NCBI GenBank assembly: GCA_035293405.1
Contig: DATDOE010000112.1
Location: 1-64,000, forward strand
Length of the DNA: 64,000 nt
Direction: 5' to 3'
Source: Gp6-AA40 sp035293405
GTDB lineage: Bacteria; Acidobacteriota; Vicinamibacteria; Vicinamibacterales; UBA2999
Positions 9,070 to 17,972 of the stretch are shown here, one piece after another. The first letter of the stretch is position 1. Each line of letters begins with the position of its first letter. The notes beneath the pieces were generated by a model that saw nothing but the letters and a program-made list of their open reading frames with translations, was not told where the DNA came from and did no database searches. A program made the translations under genes and the position numbers.

Positions 9070-9735
9070 TCACGCCTCGACCGGAAACTGCCCCATCTCC
9101 ACCCACTCCAGCCACTGCGTCGGCCCGGCAACTCGAGCGAGTTCTTCATCGAATCGCGTGCCCGGCTTCAGTGTGAAGAAATCGCGCGCGATTCGTTGAG
9201 GTTCGACGACACTCTCCGGGCGAACGACATCGATCAGCAGAATCGTTCTCGGCTCGGTGCCCCGGTGCCAGACCTCATGCTCGAGATAGTCGTCGAACAC
9301 CAGCCATTCACGTTCGGCCCACTTGCGCTCCTCGTCTTCCACTCGCAGCACGCATGCATCCGGTTCCGGAACGACGACTCCAAAGTGACAGCGCAACGTG
9401 TCCGGGGAGTAGCCTCGATGGGCCTTCAAGTGCGTTCCCCCTTCCATGCGCACCAGCATCGCGGTGACGAGGCCCGGCACCTGATCCAACAGTGCGGACG
9501 TGCTGGTCATCGCATTGATCGCCACCGTGTTACGAATCGTAAAGAACACCAATGTGCTCGTCAGCCATCGGTGTTTCTTCGCTGGAGTGCCCTCGATTGA
9601 CTCGTGGTGGGAGGCATACACGGGAGTCATCACTCGTGCTTGGCGTTCGACTTCGCGACGGACTTCCCCATAGGCCCCTACGAACGAGCTCGTCCAAGGA
9701 AAGATACTTGAATCGTAAAAGCAGGCGGTCTTCAT
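9070..9735 (-). CDS. Aspartyl/asparaginyl beta-hydroxylase family dioxygenase
   Basis: 221 aa, the usual size for a stand-alone domain of this Fe(II)/2-oxoglutarate oxygenase family (PF05118-like). Seen: AHRGYSP with H106, TLRCHFGVVVP with H117, FDDYLEHEVWH with H153, and PRTILLIDV with R163. By analogy with human AspH these match the two iron-binding histidines (H106, H153) and the 2-oxoglutarate contacts (H117, R163), so the enzyme is probably active. Bacterial relatives hydroxylate free or carrier-bound Asp, Asn, Arg or Pro in peptide natural products, or lipid A. No signal peptide is visible. It lies between the radical SAM and ALDH/aminotransferase genes, which supports a tailoring function (inference). 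Confidence 0.87.
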   Translation of the reverse strand: MKTACFYDSSIFPWTSSFVGAYGEVRREVERQARVMTPVYASHHESIEGTPAKKHRWLTSTLVFFTIRNTVAINAMTSTSALLDQVPGLVTAMLVRMEGGTHLKAHRGYSPDTLRCHFGVVVPEPDACVLRVEDEERKWAEREWLVFDDYLEHEVWHRGTEPRTILLIDVVRPESVVEPQRIARDFFTLKPGTRFDEELARVAGPTQWLEWVEMGQFPVEA

Positions 9736-10366
9736 GGGCTCTTCTCACACACATCAGTGACCCGGTTCACGCAACGAGGCAGATACGCGGAGGGATGGAA
9801 CCGATGGCTCGAATGAGTGGTCTATTCCGCTGAATATACTCAGGTGATCCGTGGGATTAGATGACGACTTTATTGCCGGGCCGGCCCATGGTGCACAGCT
9901 TCGCCCTCTCAGTCACACTCAGACACACCTGTGCGTCACACAGATGTCATGGATGCGGAGCATCGATGCTATGCGCGCTCCAATGGTTCGCACGTGTGAC
10001 GACGATAATGGACATCACGAAGAAAAGATCCTGAAAGAGGCGCCAATACATACTCGAAGCACTCAGGGTCGTCAAGAGAATTTGCGTGATCTCAAGGATC
10101 GCTTTCACAGAGTTTGAAAGTTAGGAACCTAACGGTAGAGTTCGACATCCAATTTGCTCTGCCTGAAGTTACTGCAGAGCTGCACATCTAATTGGTCTCT
10201 AACACCAGATCGATGCTGTTGCACTGTTGTTTGTGCTTGCGCGCAGTCGCGACTCCAGCTAAGTTCTGACGCCACCCAGAAACGACGCAAGAATCAGCGG
10301 ATCACCTAGCCTTCGGGACCGAGTCGTCCACATTAGGTCCGATTGCCCACACGAGGGAGATCAGCC
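9736..10366. other. Gene-poor intergenic stretch with a hairpin near 10157-10185
   Basis: About 630 nt with no convincing gene. Its base composition is more AT-rich than the flanks. A perfect 7-bp inverted repeat (GCTCTGC / GCAGAGC, 11-nt spacer) lies near 10157-10182, upstream of the aldehyde dehydrogenase. It could belong to the promoter region or leader of the ALDH/aminotransferase pair, but I see no clear promoter or riboswitch. Confidence 0.35.
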
Positions 10367-11830
10367 GTGCTCACTACCTGCGACGCACCGCTTTTCCAGC
10401 ACTTTATCGGCGGCGATTGGGTGCCGGCCAATGGGAATCGCGTGGCCGAGCGACGCAACCCGGCCGACACTGATGACTTGGTGGGGTACATTCCGCTGGC
10501 CGGACCCGAAGCGATTGACACGGCCGTTGACGCCGCTGCACGCGTGGCCGCTGCATGGAAGGCCACACCTCCGCCGGCGCGTGGACAGATCCTCTTTCAC
10601 GTAGCACGCGTTCTGTCTGAGCGGGCCGAGGAAGTCGCAATGACTCTCACTCGCGAACAAGGCAAAACGATCGCGGAGGCGCACGGTGAAGTCCGGCTCA
10701 CGATCGAGATACTCGAGTACTTCGCCGGTGAAGGCCGCAGATTCAGCGGTCGCACGTTTCCGTCGGCTCAGGCCGGGCGCTTCGTCTACACCATCCTCCA
10801 ACCCGTCGGCACCGTTGGATTGATCACGCCTTGGAATTTCCCGCTCGCCGTGCCGCTCTGGAAGATTGCACCGGCGTTGGTCGCCGGCAACACAATCGTC
10901 TGGAAGCCCTCCCGTCTCACCGCCGCTGTCTCGGATGCGATCGTGCGCCTGTTCATCGCCGCCGATCTTCCTCCAGGAGTATTGAACCTGGTGTACGGGG
11001 AGGGTCTTCGTGTGGGCCACGCGCTGGCGGCGCATCCGAAAGTACGAGCCATTTCATTTACCTCGTCGTACGAAGTCGGTACACAGATCTATGCAACCGC
11101 CGCAGAACAATTCAAGAAAGTGCAGTGTGAAGCAGGCGGAAAGAACGCGGTCATCGTTCTGGAGGATGCTGACGTCGAGCGCGCCGCCTTGGCGGTTGCC
11201 CAGGGCGCCTTTCGCTACGCGGGCCAACGCTGTACCGCCACCAGTCGGGTCATCGTGCAGGACCACGTCGCCGATCAGCTCGTTGAGGCGTTGACCGCAC
11301 ATGCGCGGGCGATGGTGGTGGGGGACGGTTTGGATCCGCATACTGATATGGGGCCGCTCAGCGATCAGCCACAAATGAGCCGAGTACTCGAGTTCCTCGA
11401 GGTCGGGCGGCGAGAGGGCCGGATGACTTGCGGTGGCAGCAGGCTGACCGGCCCTGGGCATGATCGCGGATGGTTCGTTCCACCGACCATCTTCGACAAT
11501 GTTTCCGCGGAGGCTCAGATCGCGCAGGAAGAGATCTTCGGACCGGTCGTCGCGGTCATACGCGTTCCGAGTTTCTCATCCGCGCTTGCGGCCGCGAACG
11601 GCAATCGCTATGGCATGACCACATCGGTGTTCACGCGCGATATCGGCCGCGTGCTCGAAGCGTCGGATGGCCTGGAGTGCGGTGTCGTCCATATCAACGC
11701 CGCAACGATCGGGGCTGAGGTGCATGTCCCGTTCGGAGGGATCAAACACACTGGAGTGGGTGCCCGCGAAATGGGCCCCGACGCGGTCGAGTTCTACTGC
11801 GAAGCCAAAGTGGTCTACGTCGGCCAATGA
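10367..11830 (+). CDS. NAD(P)-dependent aldehyde dehydrogenase
   Basis: About 487 aa, normal for the ALDH superfamily. It oxidises an aldehyde to a carboxylate with NAD(P)+. Seen: the coenzyme-fold motif TPWNFPLAVPLWK, the general base in CEAGGKN (Glu255), the catalytic thiol in GQRCTATSR (Cys289) and the C-terminal EEIFGPVV. It is closest in style to semialdehyde or ketoglutarate-semialdehyde dehydrogenases, but I cannot fix the substrate. GTG 10367 is preferred because GAGGGAGA lies 7-8 nt upstream; a longer reading starts at TTG 10343. It overlaps the aminotransferase start by 4 nt (ATGA 11827-11830), so the two should act in sequence: the transaminase makes a semialdehyde and this enzyme oxidises it (inference). 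Confidence 0.93.
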   Translation: MLTTCDAPLFQHFIGGDWVPANGNRVAERRNPADTDDLVGYIPLAGPEAIDTAVDAAARVAAAWKATPPPARGQILFHVARVLSERAEEVAMTLTREQGKTIAEAHGEVRLTIEILEYFAGEGRRFSGRTFPSAQAGRFVYTILQPVGTVGLITPWNFPLAVPLWKIAPALVAGNTIVWKPSRLTAAVSDAIVRLFIAADLPPGVLNLVYGEGLRVGHALAAHPKVRAISFTSSYEVGTQIYATAAEQFKKVQCEAGGKNAVIVLEDADVERAALAVAQGAFRYAGQRCTATSRVIVQDHVADQLVEALTAHARAMVVGDGLDPHTDMGPLSDQPQMSRVLEFLEVGRREGRMTCGGSRLTGPGHDRGWFVPPTIFDNVSAEAQIAQEEIFGPVVAVIRVPSFSSALAAANGNRYGMTTSVFTRDIGRVLEASDGLECGVVHINAATIGAEVHVPFGGIKHTGVGAREMGPDAVEFYCEAKVVYVGQ

Positions 11831-13137
11831 CGGCAGATGAGGTAGTCGCCCTCGCGAAGCGCCACACGCTCTTCGAGTGGTCGGCCCAGTCTGCGTTGCA
11901 GCCGCTGGCGGTGTCTCGGGCTGACGGCGTCCACTTCTGGACTGCCGACGGTGCACGACTCCTGGATTTCAACAGCCAGTCGATGTGCGTGAACGTGGGA
12001 CACGGAAACCGTCACATCATCGATGCGATCTCGCGCCAGCTGACCAGCGTCGCCTTCGTCAGTCCCTTCATGACGACCGAGGCAAGGGCCCTACTCGGGT
12101 CGCGGCTGGCGGTGGTCACACCCGGTGACATCGACGTCTTCTTTTTTACCACCGCCGGCACTGAAGCCAACGAGCATGCAGTCCGAATTGCGCGTGCGGT
12201 CACAGGGAGGCGCAAGGTCCTCGCTCAGTATCGCTCCTACCACGGTGCCACAACCGGAAGCCTCGCCCTCAGCGGCGACCCACGTCGCTGGCATGCGGGC
12301 AGTGACGTGGCGGCTGTCGTTCACGTTCTGCATCCATATCGCGGCCCAGATCGTGGATGGGACTCGACCGACGATGCCCTCGCGAGGCTGGAGGAGACGA
12401 TTCAGCACGAGGGACTTGAGACGTTCGCGGCTTTTATCCTGGAGCCGGTCGCCGGTAGCAATGGCATTCTCGTGCCCCCCGACGATTACCTGCGAGGCGT
12501 TCGGGAGCTCTGCACCAAGTACGGGATCCTCATGATCTGTGACGAAATCATGAGCGGATTCGGCCGCACGGGTGAATGGTTCGCGGTCGACCATTGGCGC
12601 GTCGTGCCTGACATTCTGACGATGGCCAAGGGCCTGACGAGTGGATACGTTCCGCTGGGCGCGATCGGTGTCCGTCGTTCCGTCGCCGCTGCGTTCGCCG
12701 ATCGAGCGCTCAACTGCGGCCTCACCTACAACAGCCACCCTGTGGCGTGCGCCGCGGCGCTCGCAACTCTCGATGTGTACCGCGAGTGCGGGCTCATTGA
12801 AAACGCTCGAGCGATGGGCGCGGTCATGCGCTCTCTCGCCTGCACGCTTCAGGAGCGGCACGAATGCGTAGGTGCGGTCCGCTCGATCGGGCTGTTTGGC
12901 CTCATCGAACTCGTCCGGTCGCGCGATCCCTACGTGCCGTTGGCAGCGTACGCGACAACGTCCCCCGCGATGACCCTGCTGGGCAGGCTCCTACACGAGC
13001 GGGGCCTTTACACGATGGTGAGATGGAACTGGTTGTTCACGAATCCACCCCTGTGCATCACCGAAGATCAGCTGCGAGAGGGCTTCGCAATCATCGACGA
13101 CGCACTGACGTCTCTCGAGCGGTCCCAGGATTTCTAA
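11827..13137 (+). CDS. Class III PLP-dependent aminotransferase
   Basis: 436 aa, the typical length for the ornithine/GABA/taurine-type aminotransferases that move an omega- or alpha-amino group to a keto acid. Seen: the cofactor-phosphate segment TTAGTEANEHAVRIAR, the PLP aspartate in ICDEIMSGFGRTG, and the Schiff-base lysine K268 in TMAKGLTSGYVPLG. The gene is translationally coupled to the upstream aldehyde dehydrogenase through a 4-nt overlap. It could degrade an omega-amino acid or supply a precursor to the neighbouring peptide-related genes. The substrate is not assignable from sequence alone. Confidence 0.93.
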   Translation: MTADEVVALAKRHTLFEWSAQSALQPLAVSRADGVHFWTADGARLLDFNSQSMCVNVGHGNRHIIDAISRQLTSVAFVSPFMTTEARALLGSRLAVVTPGDIDVFFFTTAGTEANEHAVRIARAVTGRRKVLAQYRSYHGATTGSLALSGDPRRWHAGSDVAAVVHVLHPYRGPDRGWDSTDDALARLEETIQHEGLETFAAFILEPVAGSNGILVPPDDYLRGVRELCTKYGILMICDEIMSGFGRTGEWFAVDHWRVVPDILTMAKGLTSGYVPLGAIGVRRSVAAAFADRALNCGLTYNSHPVACAAALATLDVYRECGLIENARAMGAVMRSLACTLQERHECVGAVRSIGLFGLIELVRSRDPYVPLAAYATTSPAMTLLGRLLHERGLYTMVRWNWLFTNPPLCITEDQLREGFAIIDDALTSLERSQDF

Positions 13138-13379
13138 TGTCGGCTGAACCGCCAGTGCGCGATCGTGACCACTCCGAGCTCGACATTTGCGGTGGAGTCT
13201 CGTCCAGTAGAACGGCTGCATCAACCTGATCGAACCCCATGATGGGAGAGTCCGCACCACGAGAAACTCTCATGCAGATCGAATCGCACTCACCATTCGC
13301 CGCGCCGGAGGGCGCAGGTGGTCCACCAAAGGTGAACTTCGCAACGGCGATGACCCCGGCTGCACAGCGGAGACGGACC

Positions 13380-14498
13380 ATGAAAAAGTTGCCGCGATTG
13401 ATCGTCGTCCTGCTGACGCTCTTCGGAAGCGTCACGTACGCGCAGAACGTCGCAGGGAATTGGCAAGGCTCGCTGAACGCAGGAAAGGAACTGCGGATCG
13501 TGTTCGTGATCTCGAACGATGGCGGCACGCTCAAGGCGACGATGTATAGCATCGACCAGGGCGCGCAAGGCATCCCGGCCACAACCGTGACACTCCAAGG
13601 CACCACGCTCCGGATAACGATCGCCGGAATAAGTGGCAGCTTCGTCGGCAATCTCAACGCGAACGAATCCACGATCACCGGCACCTGGACGCAGGGTGGC
13701 GCGTCGCTGCCGCTCGTCTTGAACCGCGCCACTACCGAAACGGCGTGGGCGATCCCCAAGCCGCCAAAACCGATCGCTGCCGATACCCCTGCGGTTTTCG
13801 ACGTCGCCACAATCAGACCCGCCAATCCCGACATGTCCGGCAAGATCTTTACCGTGAGGGGCCGACAGGTTACGACCATCAACACCACGGTCAATGACTT
13901 GATCACTTTCTCCTACGGGCTGCACGAGCGTCAGATCAGCGGAGGACCCGCTTGGGCCGGGAAGGATAAGTATGATGTGACCGGCGCTCCGGCCGGACAG
14001 GGTCTCCCGACGCTGCCCCAAATGCGAACGATGATTCAGCAACTGCTCGCAGATCGCTTCAAGCTGTCGTTCCACCGAGACAAGAGGAATCTGCCGGTAT
14101 ATTCGATTACTGTAGCCAGCGGCGGGCCAAAACTGACGAGGAATGACAGCAACCCGAACGGCCTGCCCGGTTTGCTGTTTCGAGGGCTTGGCGTGCTGCC
14201 CGGTTCCAACGCGACGATCGACGACTTGGCCAGCGTGATGCAGAGCGCGGTGCTCGATCGGCCGGTTGTTGACAGGACCGGTCTACCCGGACGCTACGAC
14301 TTCATGCTCCGATGGACGCCAGACGAAACACAGTTTGCCGGACTCGATGTGCGTGTGCCGGCGCCGTCTAATAGTGTCGACGCGCCCCCAGCTCTTTTTA
14401 CGGCGTTCCAAGAGCAGCTGGGCCTGAAGCTCGAGTCGACCAGAGCGCCAGTCGAAGTCTTGGTTATCGATCGGATCGATAGACCTTCGGAGAACTGA
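13380..14498 (+). CDS. TIGR03435-family secreted protein
   Basis: About 372 aa. A signal peptide (KKLPRLIVVLLTLFGSVTYA) is cut before QNVAGNW. Residues about 20-120 form a beta-rich module, and the C-terminal part has the TIGR03435 hallmarks: FDVATIRPANP, then FSYGLHERQISGGP, MIQQLLADRFKLSFHRDKR and VLDRPVVDRTGLPGRYDF. The family is multi-copy and nearly confined to Acidobacteria; its function is unknown. ATG 13380 is chosen because it begins the signal peptide and follows GGAGACGG; the frame is open back to 13239. It is one of the better taxonomic clues in the window. Confidence 0.87.
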   Translation: MKKLPRLIVVLLTLFGSVTYAQNVAGNWQGSLNAGKELRIVFVISNDGGTLKATMYSIDQGAQGIPATTVTLQGTTLRITIAGISGSFVGNLNANESTITGTWTQGGASLPLVLNRATTETAWAIPKPPKPIAADTPAVFDVATIRPANPDMSGKIFTVRGRQVTTINTTVNDLITFSYGLHERQISGGPAWAGKDKYDVTGAPAGQGLPTLPQMRTMIQQLLADRFKLSFHRDKRNLPVYSITVASGGPKLTRNDSNPNGLPGLLFRGLGVLPGSNATIDDLASVMQSAVLDRPVVDRTGLPGRYDFMLRWTPDETQFAGLDVRVPAPSNSVDAPPALFTAFQEQLGLKLESTRAPVEVLVIDRIDRPSEN

Positions 14499-14778
14499 TC
14501 AAGGCCTTCGGCCGCAGTACACGAGCTCTCGTTCGGGAGCCGACCATCGGTCGGCCTGAGCCGGGAGCGTTCTACGGACCGGTGACGGTTCCGAGCGTCA
14601 CGCCTCATCGCGGGCTCTATAGCGGTGAGTCACTTCACCGCCCAGGGATGTAAAGCGAACCGCCCGCCTCCGACTCTTACGGTCACCCTAGCGTGCGCTT
14701 CTTGGAACGCGGGCGCTGCATCGAGTTCCACGACTACGACAGAGGCGGGTGGTCGCACTGATCGCTCTACGCGACAAG

Positions 14779-15135
14779 TCACGGCCTTGCCAAACCACGG
14801 GCGAAGCCCTTCAGCGGCTGTGCAACGGTTCGATGGCTTCGAACAGAGCGGTACGTCCAGACTGCGCCACTGACTGAAGCTATCGCCGTGATGGCGACCC
14901 CGGCCGCCAACCCTGACGTAGCCGCAACGGCGAACAACGCGAGCGTCAACAGGCCACCGAGGACCAGGAGAACGCCGCCAACGAGCAGTGCGCCGCTCAT
15001 ACGATGGAAGGCACCACGCCGCATCACGAGGGCGTGGCACTGTGGGCAGTAGATATCGAACGCAGGAAATGTAACGGTCCAGTGCTGACCGCAGTTGAGG
15101 CAAACGCCAGTTTGTGGCGGGAAGACGATGGGCAT
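14779..15135 (-). CDS. Zinc-ribbon membrane protein, unknown
   Basis: 118 aa. The N-terminus carries two CxxC knuckles (CLNC at 12-15 and CPQC shortly after residue 28), a likely zinc ribbon. Two hydrophobic segments follow (about residues 48-68 and 72-92), then a basic tail. Start ATG 15135 has GGAGGCGACAC directly upstream. No specific family is recognised. The intervals on both sides (14499-14778 and 15136 onward) show no other genes. Confidence 0.6.
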   Translation of the reverse strand: MPIVFPPQTGVCLNCGQHWTVTFPAFDIYCPQCHALVMRRGAFHRMSGALLVGGVLLVLGGLLTLALFAVAATSGLAAGVAITAIASVSGAVWTYRSVRSHRTVAQPLKGFARGLARP

Positions 15136-15396
15136 GTGTCGCCTCCAGTGTTTCGTGACCTAGTCATCGGTCGCGCGGGGACTCGTCGGACGGCTTCGCT
15201 CCGCGACCCCGAGAATAGGAATCACTGCTGCGCTCCGATTTCGGCGTCCTCCATCGCAGTGCCCTATCCGCGGAAGCGAAAAGCACAGTTACGCGGAACA
15301 GGGCAGACGCCTACACTACACGGCGGTGGCAGCGGAGTCCATGACAGTTCACAGTCTCAAAGAGTGGAGGCGGCGGGAAAAGCAAAGACGTCCGAC

Positions 15397-15435
15397 TAAA
15401 TATCTGAAGACAAAGGATTTGGAGGCGGCGGGAGT
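15397..15435 (+). repeat. Distal direct repeat of the tmRNA 3' end (candidate att site)
   Basis: The sequence TAAATATCTGA (15397-15407) and, 11 nt later, TTGGAGGCGGCGGGAGT (15419-15435) match TAAATATCTGA (17942-17952) and TTGGAGGCGGCGGGAGT (17972-17988) in the same orientation and order. The second copy of the 17-mer is the 3' end of ssrA. A third, 14-nt copy lies at 15365-15378. This is the pattern left when an element integrates into the 3' end of tmRNA and regenerates it. Confidence 0.6.
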
Positions 15436-15452
15436 TGGTCCGCCACGATTTG

Positions 15453-15480
15453 CGAATTCTCGAATGATTGCGAGAATTCG
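15453..15480. repeat. Perfect 10-bp inverted repeat next to the candidate att site
   Basis: CGAATTCTCG (15453-15462), an 8-nt spacer and CGAGAATTCG (15471-15480). It lies 17 nt from the distal tmRNA-end repeat. It could be a recombinase or excisionase site, or a hairpin terminator without a U-tract. Confidence 0.5.
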
Positions 15481-15664
15481 ATGGGCTCAATCGGCGAGAA
15501 ACGATAGAAAGCCGCGGTGCAGGTACAAAACAGGTACAGCAGGTCCGCCGGCGTCAGTACCGATTCACAAGCCACGAGTTGAACGAAAACGGTTCATACC
15601 CGCCGGACGGCGCGGCGAGCGCTCGCATCGGTTTGCGGTCACGACGGGTCGACTCGTTGTTCCG

Positions 15665-16243
15665 TTATCGGATGGCGACGGCCACGTGGATTACGGCGGA
15701 CTCAGAGTTGTCGTCGGTCTCGAGATCGAATCCTTCACCAATCAGATGTTCTCGACGCCTGAGGAAGCCTCTGGCGTCGTCAATCGACCAAAACAGTTGA
15801 TCTTCGTTGAGGCGGCGCCGGTATTCCGCAAGCTGTGAATATTTCCCGAACATCAATTCGTGGAGCACAGCAGAGTACGAGCTGTCCTCGCTCTCGTAGT
15901 TTCCTACATCAAACCCCACAGAGACGAAACCAGATGGTGAGGCGGGCGTGGCGTCACCGCCTACCCAGGAGCAATGCAGGATTTCGTATCTCGCCGTTCG
16001 CGGGAGGCTGTCCACATAGCGACGAACGGCTTCTAGCTCGTCAAGCGAAGCGAGGCCTTGGTCGAGAGACAGCGTCGCCAGAACATTCGGCCAGGAGATC
16101 CCTTCGAAGCCTTTGTAGGCGGCCAATCGCGTTACCGCCTCGAGCGGAGCGTCCGACTTTCTGTTGAGCGCACCAAGAGTAACGGGATGCGAGTCCCCCA
16201 CCGCGTATCGCTGAACGACCAGGATTCCAGACCGATAGGTCAT
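15665..16243 (-). CDS. Hypothetical protein inside the ssrA-adjacent element
   Basis: 192 aa with ordinary protein-like composition (mixed acidic/basic, aromatic-rich segments such as HCSWVGGDAT and LNEDQLFWSIDDARGFLRR). No signal peptide, membrane helix or recognised domain is visible. The start ATG 16243 overlaps by 4 nt (ATGA, 16240-16243) the stop of another minus-strand reading frame, which argues that the two were once a coupled pair. It lies between the two candidate att repeats, so it may be cargo of the integrated element. Confidence 0.5.
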   Translation of the reverse strand: MTYRSGILVVQRYAVGDSHPVTLGALNRKSDAPLEAVTRLAAYKGFEGISWPNVLATLSLDQGLASLDELEAVRRYVDSLPRTARYEILHCSWVGGDATPASPSGFVSVGFDVGNYESEDSSYSAVLHELMFGKYSQLAEYRRRLNEDQLFWSIDDARGFLRRREHLIGEGFDLETDDNSESAVIHVAVAIR

Positions 16244-16485
16244 CGAATCGAAATGTGGCTCATCGGCCAGTTGCGAATGTGATCACCGCCGATCCGTGAT
16301 CGGCGCCGATGTAGTCGAGGCACGGCGTTGTCACGCGACCATGTCCAGTGGGTCCGTGATGAATAACAGGGCGCAAAGACTTCGCCGAATGATTCCAGAG
16401 TGACGGTCGGAGGACCGGCAGAGCTGCTCAGCGCTTTCAGAATGATTGACTCGAGCGTCGCCTCACCGTCGTCAACTTCCTGGCC
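16240..16485 (-). pseudogene. Protein-like reading frame without a clear start
   Basis: The frame ending at 16240 reads like real protein near its end (VDDGEATLESIILKAL, then LESFGEVFAPCYSSRTHW), but upstream of about 16485 it turns into arginine/proline-rich noise and overlaps another frame (16437-16880). No ATG, GTG or TTG start sits at the transition. It may be a gene fragment joined by deletion or frameshift to the 16437-16880 frame. Decay here would fit the neighbouring att-like repeats. Confidence 0.3.
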
Positions 16486-16880
16486 CGTCGTTCCACGCCG
16501 GCCCCCTGCGGCTCCAGCACGTCGATGAGCTTCTGGAGCGGTCTCTTCAGCAACCGTTGGTGATACGGCAAGTGAATGTACAGCGCACTCTGGATGTCCA
16601 GCAGCAGCCGTCGGGTTAGTGCGGGATCGAGTGAACGCTGGGTAACGATCTTCTCCAATCGAGCCGAACACAGTGCGAGCACCTCATGAATCTCCGCAAG
16701 GTCGTGCGCAACGCGGTCGGCTCCTCCGAGGCTCATCAGTCCAAGCCGATCGAAACTTGTCCCGATGCGGCGTACGAACTTGACGGCTGATCGGAGTTCT
16801 CCCCGCCGTGCCGCGGAGAGCCGCCCTGCGCGATCGATCGCGGCAAGCATCTCCCGCATACTTGAAGATGGCTGTTTCAC
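16437..16880 (-). CDS. Hypothetical helical protein inside the ssrA-adjacent element
   Basis: 147 aa, predicted mostly alpha-helical (AAIDRAGRLSAARRGELRSA..., LTRRLLLDIQSALYIHLP) with a basic C-terminus. No motif is recognised. Its end overlaps the fragment frame 16240-16485, and the two may be pieces of one broken gene. Start ATG 16880; a second in-frame ATG at 16859 is possible. Confidence is limited because no homology is visible to me. Confidence 0.4.
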   Translation of the reverse strand: MKQPSSSMREMLAAIDRAGRLSAARRGELRSAVKFVRRIGTSFDRLGLMSLGGADRVAHDLAEIHEVLALCSARLEKIVTQRSLDPALTRRLLLDIQSALYIHLPYHQRLLKRPLQKLIDVLEPQGAGVERRARKLTTVRRRSSQSF

Positions 16881-17329
16881 AACAAACCCTCAATGCTTCG
16901 TATTCTACTGAGTACTTTCTCCCTCAACTTCGTTGGCAACCGCTCGGCGAGCCGCTTGGCTCCATCGTGGTGGATATGCGGCCTTCGTGGCCCACACCGG
17001 CGTGACCGAGCAGCTCACCGCGTCTGAAGAAGCTGAATCCCAGCTTCTTCCCGGTCCCGATGTCGTCACCTGTGATGACGTCAACAGGACACTACTCAGT
17101 CGGTCCCTCGCCGGCGCTGTACATCACTGCGTTAGGAATTAGTGAGGCAGCGGCACACCGTGTAGCCGGATTCACACGAGTAGCTTCGAGGAAGCTCGGC
17201 ATATACCGCATATTCCGAAGATAGGGGTACCCCATCCCTCCGAAAGTACCTGAGCATTGACAAGCGCCCTGGAACGAGCAATCTTCTTTGAGACCTTCCT
17301 CAACCAGCCAGCCAAGGACTCCTGAACCA
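16881..17329. other. Intergenic stretch, nothing recognised
   Basis: About 450 nt between two small frames inside the ssrA-adjacent interval. It has no reading frame with convincing composition, no tRNA and no clear repeat. Confidence 0.3.
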
Positions 17330-17461
17330 ATGGAGGAATCCGTGACCGCTGACTGGAAAAATCGCCTCGTTCACTGGGGGATCGCCGCTCTTTTCGTCCT
17401 AAAATTCGGCAAGTTTCTCGTTCTTGAAGTCTGGGACGTCATCGGCCCGCTGTTTCGGTGA
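17330..17461 (+). CDS. Small single-helix membrane protein (39-43 aa)
   Basis: A short frame with a textbook ribosome site: GGAGGA at 17332-17337 and GTG at 17342, giving a 39-residue peptide. An in-frame ATG at 17330 would add four residues. The peptide has one hydrophobic helix (about WGIAALFVLKFGKFLVLEVW) and basic residues near the front (DWKNRLVH), ending IGPLFR. No family is known to me. It lies inside the ssrA-adjacent interval. Confidence 0.45.
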   Translation: MEESVTADWKNRLVHWGIAALFVLKFGKFLVLEVWDVIGPLFR

Positions 17462-17972
17462 CGTTACGGGATCAATCGTGTCTGGCAGAATTCAGACCCG
17501 CGGTGCGGAACGTTGGCAAGTCATTCGCGCGCGTCCAGGGTGACCGCATGCAGAAACCAGCCGTCGTCTCGGATCACGCTGACGACGCATTCCGCTCACG
17601 GGCCCATGGGAGCCGGCTGTCGACTGCTCGCCCAGACCAGTGCCAAACGCGAGAGCGAGTTGTAGTAGTCCGAAACCCGGTCCCTCACCGGTGCGGCTCA
17701 CGCGTTCTTTCGGTGTTCGGTCAGCGCGCAATCTACGGAGAGATTCTCGAACTCCCGCGATGGCGTGAACGTGTCCCCATCAGCCCTCGGCTTGCCACAG
17801 CCAAGCTCCAAATGAACGCGCAACTTTTGCCGAGGCCGCGCGGCGTATGGCAGCTGACAAAGGTCCTCGTGGAGGCGGCGGAATTCCGGCCCACACTCCG
17901 TTCAGGGTCAGATCAAGTACATGGAAAGTCCATCGGTCGTGTAAATATCTGACCGAAAAGGAGATAAGGACT
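17462..17972. other. Non-coding stretch between the small ORF and the ssrA 3' end
   Basis: About 510 nt. A 164-residue frame on the plus strand (17458-17952) has arginine-rich shadow-like composition and is not called. The right end contains TAAATATCTGA (17942-17952), the proximal partner of the distal att-like repeat. I see no integrase. Confidence 0.35.

Larger units (their letters stand above)
15136..15664. other. Non-coding stretch holding the distal ssrA-end repeats
   Basis: About 530 nt without a credible gene. It contains the partial copy TGGAGGCGGCGGGA (15365-15378), the fuller copy of the tmRNA 3'-end sequence (15419-15435), a 10-bp inverted repeat (15453-15480) and two close copies of AGGTACA near 15520-15545. 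I see no recombinase reading frame on either strand. The layout suits the outer boundary of an element inserted at ssrA. Confidence 0.5.

Noticed and set aside
9851..10117. 88-aa plus-strand frame
   Set aside because: Composition is irregular, no ribosome site, no recognisable motif; more likely non-coding.
15326..15838. 170-aa plus-strand frame
   Set aside because: Arginine/proline-rich; overlaps the better minus-strand gene and the att-like repeats.
17458..17952. 164-aa plus-strand frame
   Set aside because: Shadow-like composition; spans the repeat beside ssrA.
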